A stretch of DNA of 64,000 bases, from assembly GCF_004340205.1 (NCBI RefSeq), contig NZ_SLWB01000007.1:143271-207270 (forward strand), in the 5' to 3' direction. Shown here piece after piece: positions 24,757-33,260 of the stretch. Position 1 is the first letter of the stretch. Each line of letters opens with the position of its first letter. A model generated the notes under the pieces. It saw only the letters and a program-made list of their open reading frames with translations. It was not told the DNA's origin and did no database searches. The DNA comes from Acetobacteroides hydrogenigenes (lineage in GTDB: Bacteria > Bacteroidota > Bacteroidia > Bacteroidales > ZOR0009). The position numbers and the translations under genes were made by a program.

Positions 24757-26814
24757 ATGATAAATGAACAGCTGATAAACCCCAAAAGCATAGTTGTTGT
24801 TGGCGGTAGCGACGATATCCAGAAACCCGGAGGTAAAGTTCTTAAAAACCTACTAGATGGCTGCTTTGCAGGCGATCTTTTTGTGGTTAACCCTAAAGCG
24901 GAAAATGTTCAGGGTGCCAAAACGTTTAAATCGGTAGAGGATCTTCCTCAGGTAGATTTGGCAATTTTGGCTATTGCCGCCAAGTTTTGTCCTGCATCTG
25001 TGCGCGAGCTGGCCGAGAATAAGGGTACAAAAGCCTTTATAATTCTTTCTGCAGGATTCCATGAGGAAAGCGAGGAAGGGGCACGTCTAGAGCAGGAGAT
25101 CGTGGATATCATCAACGCAAACAATGGCTGCCTAATTGGGCCAAACTGTGTAGGGGTTATGAACTCCAACCATCAGGGCGTTTTCACTACACCAATCCCT
25201 AAGTTCGACCCTATGGGTGTCGACTTTATCTCGGGATCTGGAGCAACAGCTGTTTTCATTATGGAATCGGGGATTCCTAATGGGCTAACCTTCTCGAGCG
25301 TGTACTCCGTAGGGAATAGCGCGCAAATGGGGGTCGAAGATGTATTAAAGTATCTCGACGAGACCTATGTAGAAGGGAAAAGTTCCAAGGTTAAGCTTAT
25401 ATACGTAGAGAGCATCAATAAGCCCGAAATGCTGCTCAAGCACGCCTCTTCGCTAATTTCTAAGGGATGTAGGATTGCTGCCGTTAAGTCGGGATCGTCG
25501 GAGGCCGGAAGCCGTGCCGCATCGTCGCATACCGGAGCCCTTGCCAGTCCAGATGTGGCTGTCGAGGCGCTATTCCGTAAGGCGGGTATAGTTAGATGTG
25601 GAGGAAGGCAGGAGCTATCTACCATTGCCTCCATCTTTATGCATCCCGAGCTAAAGGGCAAAAATATTGCGGTGATTACCCATGCCGGTGGTCCAGCCGT
25701 AATGCTTACCGATGTGCTGTCGAATAACGGCCTTAACGTTCCTCCGATTACCAGCCCAAAAGCAAAGAATCTTCTCGAAAAGCTATTTGCCGGTTCGTCG
25801 GTGGCCAACCCTATTGACTTTTTGGCTACAGGTACTGCCCAACAGCTTGGCGATATAATTGATGCCTGCGAGAACGACTTCGACGAGATTGATGCTATGG
25901 CGGTGATCTTTGGTAGTCCTGGTCTTTTCCCCGTGTACGACGTGTACGAAGTGCTCGACCGGAAGATGAAGGAGTGCAAGAAGCCTATTTATCCTATCCT
26001 GCCAAGCGTTATCAACGTAAAGGACGAAATAGAGGCATTCCTAGCTAAGGGACGCATTAACTTCCCCGATGAGGTGGTGTTTGGTGCGGCGCTTGCCAAG
26101 GTTTACAATACCCCAAAGCCAGCTGTTCTGGATGCCGATTCGTATTCGCTAGATGTTGCAAAAATACGTAAGGTGGTAGACGAGGCCGAGAATGGCTATC
26201 TGCTACCCGAAAAGGTGCAGGAGTTGCTCGATGCAGCCGGCGTACCACGCGCAAAGGAAATGGTGGTTGATACCCCTGCAGCCTGTGTTGCAGCTCTTAA
26301 CGAGATAGGCTACCCTGTGGTAATGAAGGTGGTTGGGCCGGTACATAAGTCGGACGTTGGCGGTGTGGTGCTTAACGTAACCGATCAGGAAACAGCTCTT
26401 AAGGAGTTCGAGCGTATGATGAAGATTAAGGATACGACGGCTATCCTTCTTCAGCCAATGCTAAGCGGAACCCAGCTTTTTGTGGGCGCAAAGCAGGAGG
26501 GCGACTTCGGACATTTAATATTCTGCGGTCTTGGCGGTATCTTTATAGAGGTGCTAAAGGATGTTACCGCTGGTCTTGCTCCTATAGGTATTAACGAGGC
26601 GCATGACATGATCCATAGGCTTAAATCGTACAAGATTATAGCTGGCGCAAGAGGTCAGGAGCCGGTTAACGAGGATCAGTACGCCGAGATTATTGCGAGA
26701 GTTTCGGCTCTATGCAAGGTTGCTCCCGAGATATTCGAGATGGATATAAACCCACTCTTGGGGACACGCGATAAGGTGGTCGCTGTTGATGCTCGCATTA
26801 GAATAGAAAAATAA
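24757..26814 (+). CDS. ADP-forming acyl-CoA synthetase (fused alpha and beta domains)
   Basis: A 685-residue acetate-CoA ligase (ADP-forming) family enzyme, which converts acyl-CoA, ADP and phosphate to acid, ATP and CoA, the energy-harvesting step of peptide fermenters. The CoA-binding domain is at about 5-130 ('VVVGGSDDIQKPGGKV'), the succinyl-CoA-ligase-like domain at about 145-300 with 'SSHTGALA' containing the likely phosphorylated His258, and the ATP-grasp domain at about 465-685 ('YPVVMKVVGPVHKSDVGGV'). With IorAB and Rnf elsewhere in this window, aryl-CoA or acetyl-CoA are plausible substrates, though specificity cannot be read from sequence. It is monocistronic with a clear terminator. 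Confidence 0.9.
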   Translation: MINEQLINPKSIVVVGGSDDIQKPGGKVLKNLLDGCFAGDLFVVNPKAENVQGAKTFKSVEDLPQVDLAILAIAAKFCPASVRELAENKGTKAFIILSAGFHEESEEGARLEQEIVDIINANNGCLIGPNCVGVMNSNHQGVFTTPIPKFDPMGVDFISGSGATAVFIMESGIPNGLTFSSVYSVGNSAQMGVEDVLKYLDETYVEGKSSKVKLIYVESINKPEMLLKHASSLISKGCRIAAVKSGSSEAGSRAASSHTGALASPDVAVEALFRKAGIVRCGGRQELSTIASIFMHPELKGKNIAVITHAGGPAVMLTDVLSNNGLNVPPITSPKAKNLLEKLFAGSSVANPIDFLATGTAQQLGDIIDACENDFDEIDAMAVIFGSPGLFPVYDVYEVLDRKMKECKKPIYPILPSVINVKDEIEAFLAKGRINFPDEVVFGAALAKVYNTPKPAVLDADSYSLDVAKIRKVVDEAENGYLLPEKVQELLDAAGVPRAKEMVVDTPAACVAALNEIGYPVVMKVVGPVHKSDVGGVVLNVTDQETALKEFERMMKIKDTTAILLQPMLSGTQLFVGAKQEGDFGHLIFCGLGGIFIEVLKDVTAGLAPIGINEAHDMIHRLKSYKIIAGARGQEPVNEDQYAEIIARVSALCKVAPEIFEMDINPLLGTRDKVVAVDARIRIEK

Positions 26815-26833
26815 CGTGCAGTTTTGCGCAAGG

Positions 26834-26860
26834 AAAAGCAGCTACGGCTGCTTTTATTTA
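26834..26860 (+). terminator. Intrinsic terminator with TACG tetraloop
   Basis: AAAAGCAGC (26834-26842) pairs with GCTGCTTTT (26847-26855) around the loop TACG, followed by ATTTATTG. It ends the acyl-CoA synthetase gene. Confidence 0.8.
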
Positions 26861-26944
26861 TTGTATTTTTAAAATAGTGTGGATAAAAATTAGGAGTTAA
26901 TCTCTAATAAATTATATTTGGGCCTATTAAAACTACCTACGATA

Positions 26945-29254
26945 ATGAACTTAAATCTGTCCATTCGAAAAAAGATTCAGCTCTACATCCTAGGCTCTAC
27001 GATACTCATATACATTGTTGTTTTTGGGTATATAAGCTTGGCAAACCGTAAGTCATCTTTTAGGCAAACAACTAAGATGATAGACGCCTATTCGGAAAGA
27101 TACGCCCGTGAGGTGGGTGGGATCATGAATAGCGACATGTCTATGCTACGCACCATATCCGAAGGCTTGAAAGCGGCTAAGGGCTACTCCCCAGTGCAGC
27201 TTATAGCGCTGAAGGATGAGATGATTCGGAATATCTTTAAGGTTAATCCGAATGTCTACTCCATTTGGGATAGCTGGGAGTACACCTTCCTTGATCCGTC
27301 GTGGAGCAAACCGTACGGGCGAAAATCGTTCACCATTACAAATGATGGCGGCAAAATTATTGAGTCTACCGCCGAAAGAAGCTTAGACGGTGATCCTCCG
27401 CTGTACGCCATTCAGAAGAATAATCCGCGCGAAAACGCGTGGGAGCCGTATCTCGACGTATACGCTCAAGGGAAGTCGGAGGCTAAAATGATGTCGACCC
27501 TGTCGGTTCCAATGATGCGTGACGGAAAGTTTATCGGCATCATGGCCGAGGATATTACCCTGGACCAGTACCAAGCAATGCTCGAAAAGATTAAGCCCTT
27601 CGAGGGGGCAAATGCCATGTTGGTTGCTCAGTCGGGGAGCATTGCGGGGCATCCCAACAAAACGATTCTGGCAAAGAATATCTCGAACCTGAAGGGTATT
27701 GGAGATTACGCCGCGACCATTCTGGATAGCGTTAAAGCGGGCCATCTGTGCTCGTTTGTGGCCGAAGATAGCCTAGGGGTTGAAACCTACTTCTCGTTTG
27801 CTCCAATTAAGGTTGGTCGCGACGATGCCTCGACCTGGGCATTTGGAATATCGGTTCCTACCGGCGAAATATACGCCCAAAACAGAGGCGCATTCCTTAT
27901 AACCCTGCTTGTTGGCGTGCTCGGGTTGGCCTTCATGTCTATCGTAATTTCAGTTCTTTCCAAGAGCATTACCGATCCGGTAAAGCGTATTACGGGAATG
28001 CTGAACAGGATGTCGCGAGGCGAGCTGTCGGCCGAGATGCGGGTGCAGCACATTACCAACGACGAGCTGGGCGAAATGGGGGATGCCATCAATAAAACCC
28101 TAGATGGGCTTATCCATAAGGAGCGATTCGCCGAGGAGATCGGTAAGGGGCAGCTGGATACCAATCTCGAGCTGATGAGTGAGGACGACCTGCTCGGAAA
28201 ATCGTTGGTAAACATGCGAGACAGCCTTAAAAAGGCCGACGAGGAAGAGGCGGTTCGCAAGCAGAACGACGAGCGTCGTCGCTGGTTTGCCGATAGCCTT
28301 GCAAAAATCAACGAGGTCATCAGAAAAAACAACCACGATATCGACCTGCTTTGCAAGACGCTGGTTAAGGAAGTGGTGGTGGCTATTGATGCCAACCAAG
28401 GCGGCATCTTCCTGCTAAACGACGAGAATGAGCAGGAGCCTATCTTCGAGCTACGATCGGCCTTTGCCTACGATCGCTATAAGCTGATGCAGCGATCGTT
28501 TATGGTTGGCGAGGGGCTTCTAGGGGCGTGTGTGGCTGAGAAGGAGCAGGTTTACCTGAAGGAAATCCCTAACGATTACATCAAGATCACCTCTGGTTTA
28601 GGTGGCGCCAACCCCAATAACCTTCTTATCGTTCCGTTTATTCACGATGGCAAGGTGCTCGGCGTTATCGAGGTGGCATCGTTTAAGCTGATAGAGGACT
28701 ACCAGCAGGAGCTGATCCTGAAGATGGCCGAAAGCGTTGCTTCTGCCATATCGTTCGCACAAACCAACTCTATTACCCAGGAGCTGCTCGAGCAGTCGAA
28801 GCTACAGGCCGAGATGATGGCCGCCCAGGAGGAGGAGATGCGCCAGAACCTCGAGGAGCTGCGCTCCACCCAAGAGGAGGCACAGCGCCAGCACGACCAG
28901 GTTAGCGGCATGATCGAAGCTTTTGGCAAGCTGGTGATGTGGACCGACTACGACTCCAAGGGCAACGCCATTGGTGCCAGCGACAGCTTGCTCGCCCACC
29001 TAAGCCTTACTCACGAAAAGTTGATTGGCGTATCGCTGGCAAAAGAGTTTGCCGATAACGGATACAGCATCGAAGAGTTTAACCAGCTATGGACAAGCGT
29101 TAAGGCGGGTAGCTCTAGGACAGTTGTAATGAAGCGAAAAGTGGGCAACGAAACCCGTACCTTCGAAGAGGTGTTTACGCCGGTTTACGAAGGCTCGAAC
29201 CTGCTAAAAGTGCTTAAGGTATCGCACGATATTACCGCATACTGCATGGCCTAG
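26945..29254 (+). CDS. Membrane sensor: Cache-HAMP-GAF-PAS protein without an output domain
   Basis: A 769-residue protein with a membrane segment at about 12-34, a periplasmic dCache-like domain (about 50-300; 'VYSIWDSWEYTFLDPSW', 'STLSVPMMRDGKFIGIMAEDI'), a second membrane segment at about 314-337, HAMP at about 338-390 ('SKSITDPVKRITGMLNRMS'), a GAF domain (about 455-600; 'LLIVPFIHDGKVLGVIEVASF'), a Gln/Glu-rich coiled coil at about 605-660, and a C-terminal PAS-like segment ending 'LKVLKVSHDITAY'. No histidine kinase, methyl-accepting or cyclic-nucleotide domain is present. It likely signals by protein contact with a partner encoded elsewhere. The start is ATG 26945; an upstream TTG at 26918 is unlikely. 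Confidence 0.85.
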   Translation: MNLNLSIRKKIQLYILGSTILIYIVVFGYISLANRKSSFRQTTKMIDAYSERYAREVGGIMNSDMSMLRTISEGLKAAKGYSPVQLIALKDEMIRNIFKVNPNVYSIWDSWEYTFLDPSWSKPYGRKSFTITNDGGKIIESTAERSLDGDPPLYAIQKNNPRENAWEPYLDVYAQGKSEAKMMSTLSVPMMRDGKFIGIMAEDITLDQYQAMLEKIKPFEGANAMLVAQSGSIAGHPNKTILAKNISNLKGIGDYAATILDSVKAGHLCSFVAEDSLGVETYFSFAPIKVGRDDASTWAFGISVPTGEIYAQNRGAFLITLLVGVLGLAFMSIVISVLSKSITDPVKRITGMLNRMSRGELSAEMRVQHITNDELGEMGDAINKTLDGLIHKERFAEEIGKGQLDTNLELMSEDDLLGKSLVNMRDSLKKADEEEAVRKQNDERRRWFADSLAKINEVIRKNNHDIDLLCKTLVKEVVVAIDANQGGIFLLNDENEQEPIFELRSAFAYDRYKLMQRSFMVGEGLLGACVAEKEQVYLKEIPNDYIKITSGLGGANPNNLLIVPFIHDGKVLGVIEVASFKLIEDYQQELILKMAESVASAISFAQTNSITQELLEQSKLQAEMMAAQEEEMRQNLEELRSTQEEAQRQHDQVSGMIEAFGKLVMWTDYDSKGNAIGASDSLLAHLSLTHEKLIGVSLAKEFADNGYSIEEFNQLWTSVKAGSSRTVVMKRKVGNETRTFEEVFTPVYEGSNLLKVLKVSHDITAYCMA

Positions 29255-29280
29255 CTAATCTTTGTTCAATAATATTGTTG

Positions 29281-29316
29281 AAACCCCTTCGGAAAAGCTT
29301 TCTGAAGGGGTTTTTT
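29281..29316 (+). terminator. Intrinsic terminator after the sensor gene
   Basis: AAACCCCTTC (29281-29290) pairs with GAAGGGGTTT (29304-29313) followed by T's. Confidence 0.88.
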
Positions 29317-29330
29317 GTATTATCCCGTTT

Positions 29331-29498
29331 GGAAGCCATTTCTTCACATCAGGAAATCGTTTCCTAAAGCGAGGAAACCATTTCCCCACGTCAGGAAATC
29401 ATTTCCTAATGCAGGTAAACCATTTATTCACGTTCGAAAGCCATTTCCTCACGTTCGGAAACGGCTTCCTGAAGCGGGTAAGCCATTTCCTTTGTGAG
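29331..29498. repeat. Tandem repeat, exact 21-bp period, 8 copies
   Basis: Units of the form GGAAACCATTTCCTCACGTCA start at 29331, 29352, 29373, 29394, 29415, 29436, 29457 and 29478 with no indels. Odd and even units alternate in their second half (ca.tca versus aa.gc.), so 42 bp may be the higher-order unit. Each unit contains an internal hyphenated palindrome GGAAA..TTTCC. The array lies between the sensor terminator and the promoter of the next gene. Confidence 0.9.
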
Positions 29499-29588
29499 GT
29501 CCTTAGTGTTCTTCGTGGTCAAACGATCAGCGTAAATCTGTCGCATCAGTAAAATCGGTGTTCCGACAGCGTTGTGGCATTCTTTTGC

Positions 29589-29596
29589 TACTTTTG
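29589..29596 (+). promoter_or_regulatory. Putative -7 box (TACTTTTG) for the flavoprotein gene
   Basis: A perfect TAnnTTTG match 24 bases before the ATG at 29621. The -33 region is not clear. Confidence 0.45.
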
Positions 29597-29620
29597 CAGG
29601 TCAAATTAAAATCAGAAGCA

Positions 29621-30568
29621 ATGAGTAACAGAGTTACCTCCCTTTTCAACATAAAGTATCCGATTATCCAAGGTGGAATGGTATGGTGCAGCGGCTGGAG
29701 GCTTGCTGTAGCCGTATCGGAGGCGGGTGGATTGGGCCTTATTGGGGCCGGATCGCTGCATCCCGAGATGCTGCGCGAGCACATCCAGAAGGCAAAAGCC
29801 GCTACCAGCAAACCCTTTGGCGTTAATGTACCGCTGCTTTACCCCGAGATCGAGCGCATCATGCAAATCATCGTAGAGGAGGGTGTAAAGATCGTTTTCA
29901 CCTCGGCCGGAAATCCAAAAACATGGACAAAGCACCTAAAGGATAACGGCATTACCGTGGTTCACGTGGTGTCGAGCTCTAAGTTTGCCAAGAAGTGCGA
30001 GGATGCGGGCGTTGATGCCGTAGTTGCCGAGGGATTCGAGGCCGGCGGCCACAACGGGCGCGAGGAGACCACCACCTTTGCCTTAATTCCACAGGTGCGC
30101 AAGGCCACATCGCTTCCGCTTATTGCCGCAGGAGGCGTAGGATCGGGTAGCGGCATGCTTGGCGCCATGGCGCTAGGTGCCGATGGCGTGCAGATCGGAA
30201 CCTTGTTTGCGCTTTCGGAGGAGTCGTCGGCGCATGAGGCCTTCAAGAAGCGCTGCACCGAGCTCGAGGAGGGCGATACCATGCTTAGCCTTAAAAAGAT
30301 TGGCGCAACCCGCCTTATTAAGAACGAATTCTACCAAAAGGTAACCGAGCTCGAGGATCGCGGAGCCGCTGCCGAGGAGCTAAAAGCGCTACTAGGCCGT
30401 GGACGCGCCAAGAAGGGCATCTTCGAGGGCGATTTGGTTGAAGGCGAGCTCGAGATCGGGCAGATCGCCTCGATGGTAAAGGCCATCAAGCCCGTTAAAC
30501 AAATCGTCGACGAGCTTGTTGCTGAGTTTAGCCAAAGGCAAGAAACCCTATCTACGATAAAATTCTAG
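29621..30568 (+). CDS. Nitronate-monooxygenase-like flavin oxidoreductase (FabK/YrpB group)
   Basis: A 315-residue TIM-barrel FMN enzyme of the nitronate monooxygenase / enoyl-ACP reductase II superfamily. Landmarks are the N-terminal 'YPIIQGGMVWCSG', 'SEAGGLGLIGAGS', 'KPFGVNVPLL', 'VVAEGFEAGGHNG', 'PLIAAGGVGSGSGM' and 'ALGADGVQIGTLFALSEES'. The EAGGHNG stretch carries the active-site His of the superfamily. It could act as enoyl-ACP reductase (FabK) or as a nitronate or quinone oxidoreductase; these cannot be separated by eye. Start ATG 29621 (MSNRVTSLF). The M16 protease gene begins four bases after its stop, so co-transcription is likely. Confidence 0.88.
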   Translation: MSNRVTSLFNIKYPIIQGGMVWCSGWRLAVAVSEAGGLGLIGAGSLHPEMLREHIQKAKAATSKPFGVNVPLLYPEIERIMQIIVEEGVKIVFTSAGNPKTWTKHLKDNGITVVHVVSSSKFAKKCEDAGVDAVVAEGFEAGGHNGREETTTFALIPQVRKATSLPLIAAGGVGSGSGMLGAMALGADGVQIGTLFALSEESSAHEAFKKRCTELEEGDTMLSLKKIGATRLIKNEFYQKVTELEDRGAAAEELKALLGRGRAKKGIFEGDLVEGELEIGQIASMVKAIKPVKQIVDELVAEFSQRQETLSTIKF

Positions 30569-30572
30569 GTTG

Positions 30573-31811
30573 ATGATCGATTTTAAGAAGCATACGCTGG
30601 CTAACGGACTGACGGTTATCGCGCATCGCGATAGCTCGTCGCCCATGGCCGCCTTTAACCTGCTCTACAAGGTGGGTTCGCGCAACGAGTCGCCCGATAA
30701 GACGGGATTCGCCCACCTCTTCGAGCACCTAATGTTTAGCGGCTCGGTAAACGTACCCTCGTTCGACGATCCGCTGCAGATGGCCGGTGGCGAGAACAAC
30801 GCCTTTACCAACAACGACTATACGAACTACTACGAGACGCTCCCCAAGGAGAACATCGAGACGGCCTTTTGGCTCGAATCGGACCGTATGTTCGGGCTCA
30901 ACATCAACGAGCAGAGCCTTGCGGTGCAAAAGAACGTGGTAGTGGAGGAGTTCAATCAGCGCTACCTCAACCAGCCCTATGGCGACCTGTGGCTGCTGCT
31001 GCGCAAGCTGGCGTACAACGTACACCCCTACCAGTGGCCCACCATCGGCAAGGAGACCTCGCACATTACCAACGCTACGCTCGACGACGTGCGCGACTTC
31101 TACCAGCGCTTCTACAGCCCCAACAATGCCATCCTAAGCGTAACGGGCGACTTCGATTACCAGTATATCTTCGACTTAGCGCAAAACTGGTTTGGCGATC
31201 TTCCTGCTCAGAGGCTCGATGGGAGCATCATCCCACAAGAACCTAAGCAAACCGATGCTCGCTACCTAGAGGTGGAGCGCGAGGTGCCCACATCGGCGCT
31301 CTACAAGGTTTACCACATGACCGATAGGCTGGGCCGCGAGTACCACGCCACCGATATGCTGTCGGATATCCTATCGAACGGCCGTTCGTCGCGCCTCTAC
31401 CGCAACTTGGTACAGGAGCGCCGCCTCTTTACCGAGGTAAACGCCTACCTATCGGGCGATGTCGATCCGGGGCTGTTCGTATTCTCGGGGAAGCTCAGCG
31501 AGGGCGTTTCGTTTGATGCTGCCGAGGCGGCCATTGCCGAAGAAATCGATAGGGTTATCAACGAAAAAATATCGGACTACGAGCTCGAAAAGGTGAAGAA
31601 TAAGTATGAGGCCTCCATCGTGTTCGGCGAAACCAGCATTCTCAATAAGGCAATGAACCTTGGCTACTACGAAATGCTTGGCGATGCCGGTATGATTAAT
31701 ACCGAGGTGGACAGCTACCGCGCCGTTACAGCCGACGATATTGCGCAAGCTGCCGCATCGTTGCTGGTTGATAGCAACTCGTCGACCCTACATTACATTG
31801 CAAAAAAATAG
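30573..31811 (+). CDS. M16 zinc peptidase, catalytic subunit of a pair
   Basis: A 412-residue M16B (pitrilysin-like) metalloprotease. The inverted zinc motif HxxEH is seen as H48-L-F-E51-H52, with a further Glu in 'VVVEEFNQRY' near 127-128 as third ligand. No signal peptide is visible at this start, so it may be cytoplasmic or processed differently. The next gene encodes an M16 homologue lacking the zinc motif. Such two-gene arrangements form heterodimers in which the second subunit supplies substrate-binding residues. A start at TTG 30570 is possible but ATG 30573 is preferred. Substrates are probably peptides or signal peptides, not shown here. Confidence 0.9.
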   Translation: MIDFKKHTLANGLTVIAHRDSSSPMAAFNLLYKVGSRNESPDKTGFAHLFEHLMFSGSVNVPSFDDPLQMAGGENNAFTNNDYTNYYETLPKENIETAFWLESDRMFGLNINEQSLAVQKNVVVEEFNQRYLNQPYGDLWLLLRKLAYNVHPYQWPTIGKETSHITNATLDDVRDFYQRFYSPNNAILSVTGDFDYQYIFDLAQNWFGDLPAQRLDGSIIPQEPKQTDARYLEVEREVPTSALYKVYHMTDRLGREYHATDMLSDILSNGRSSRLYRNLVQERRLFTEVNAYLSGDVDPGLFVFSGKLSEGVSFDAAEAAIAEEIDRVINEKISDYELEKVKNKYEASIVFGETSILNKAMNLGYYEMLGDAGMINTEVDSYRAVTADDIAQAAASLLVDSNSSTLHYIAKK

Positions 31812-31817
31812 GTGGAT

Positions 31818-33095
31818 ATGGTAAACAGAGCAATCCAACCCGAATTTTCGTTACCCAGCACGATAGAGATTCCATCTCCTCAGAAGCATTTAACCGCCGA
31901 CAAGCGCGAGGTGCTTTGGCTGAAGATCGGAACACAAGATATTGTACGCATAACCCTGCAGTTTCCTGCAGGTACCAAGTACCAGCAGAAGATGCTTCAG
32001 GCCTCTTCTACCATTGGATTGCTATCCGATGGTACCAAGAGCTACAGCGCGCAGGAACTGGCCGAAAAGCTAGATTTCTACGGTTCGCACATCGACTACA
32101 GCATCGACCGCGACCATGCGGTGATCTCGGCTTTTTGTTTGGAGAAGTACCTCTACCAAACCCTCGAGCTGCTGAAGGAGATTGTAATTTATCCAGCCTT
32201 CGATGCCGATGAGTTCGAAACCTACCGTCAAAAGCGCAAGACCACGATGGCTATCGAGAAGGCGAAGGTGATGTACCAGGCGCGCGAGCAGTTTGCCGCG
32301 ACTCTTTACGGTAAAGATCACCCTTACGGATCGTTTGCCGAACCTGAGGATTACGACGCACTATCTGCTGACGATCTTAAAGCGTTCCACCGCGAGCGTT
32401 ACCTTGAGCAAGGAGCCTTGATTTTTGTTTCAGGGATGGTAAACGAGGATGTTGTTGCGAATGTAGCTCGCGAATTCGATGCTGTAATTCGTCGTAATGC
32501 TACCGATACGCCAATCGTAAACCTATCCGATCTTCCAGTACCTCACAAAATTTATTTTCAAAAGGACGATGCGGTACAGTCGGCCGTTCGCATGGGACGG
32601 GTGCTATTTGCACGTAACCATCCCGACTACTCGGGGATGCAAGTGCTGGCTACCATCTTTGGTGGGTACTTTGGCTCACGACTGATGTCCAATATTCGCG
32701 AGGAGAAGGGGTACACCTATGGCATCTTCTCCTCGTTGGTGTCCATGCAAGAGAGCGGTTATCTCACCATCTCTACCGAGGTTGGGAGTGAGGTAACCAG
32801 TGCAACCATCGAAGAGGTGGTAAAGGAGATGGAACGTCTTCGTACGGAGAAGGTAGGAGAGGAGGAACTGTCATTGGTGGTAAACTACATGGTAGGCGAG
32901 ATGCTTCGCATGCTTGATGGCCCCTTCAGCATTGTCGATGCCATTCTCGAACTATACCAATCGGGGCTACCTGTAAACTTTATCTCTCGTCATTTCGAAA
33001 GAGTTAAGAGCATCACCTCCGAAGAACTGTTAGAATTGGCTCAAAAATATCTCGATCCAAAAGATTACTCGGAGATAGTTGTTGGGAATCGATAG
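31818..33095 (+). CDS. M16 peptidase-like, non-catalytic partner subunit
   Basis: A 425-residue M16 protein that lacks HxxEH; the equivalent N-terminal site reads 'SSTIGLLSDGTKS'. It keeps the C-terminal R/Y pair motif 'GSRLMSNIREEKGYTYGIF', used by the non-catalytic subunit to bind the substrate. The gene starts at GTG 31812 or, more likely, ATG 31818, immediately after the stop of the catalytic subunit (31811). This is a tightly coupled heterodimer operon. No membrane segment or signal is visible. Codon use matches the first subunit. Confidence 0.9.
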   Translation: MVNRAIQPEFSLPSTIEIPSPQKHLTADKREVLWLKIGTQDIVRITLQFPAGTKYQQKMLQASSTIGLLSDGTKSYSAQELAEKLDFYGSHIDYSIDRDHAVISAFCLEKYLYQTLELLKEIVIYPAFDADEFETYRQKRKTTMAIEKAKVMYQAREQFAATLYGKDHPYGSFAEPEDYDALSADDLKAFHRERYLEQGALIFVSGMVNEDVVANVAREFDAVIRRNATDTPIVNLSDLPVPHKIYFQKDDAVQSAVRMGRVLFARNHPDYSGMQVLATIFGGYFGSRLMSNIREEKGYTYGIFSSLVSMQESGYLTISTEVGSEVTSATIEEVVKEMERLRTEKVGEEELSLVVNYMVGEMLRMLDGPFSIVDAILELYQSGLPVNFISRHFERVKSITSEELLELAQKYLDPKDYSEIVVGNR

Positions 33096-33260
33096 CCTAT
33101 CATCGTCTGAAGTTCTTGTAGCAGACATATTGTTGTAAACCGTTAACGGTTACAATACAGCCTGTTTTTTAGTTATATTAGTCCACTTGTTTTGAATTAG
33201 ACGGATTAGACATAAGCTACGTAGTAAAATACGGTTGTTGAAATTTTAGGTTAACGGACA

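Noticed and set aside
29262..29552. 96-codon plus-strand frame over the 21-bp array
   Set aside because: Same reason; it includes the terminator of the previous gene.
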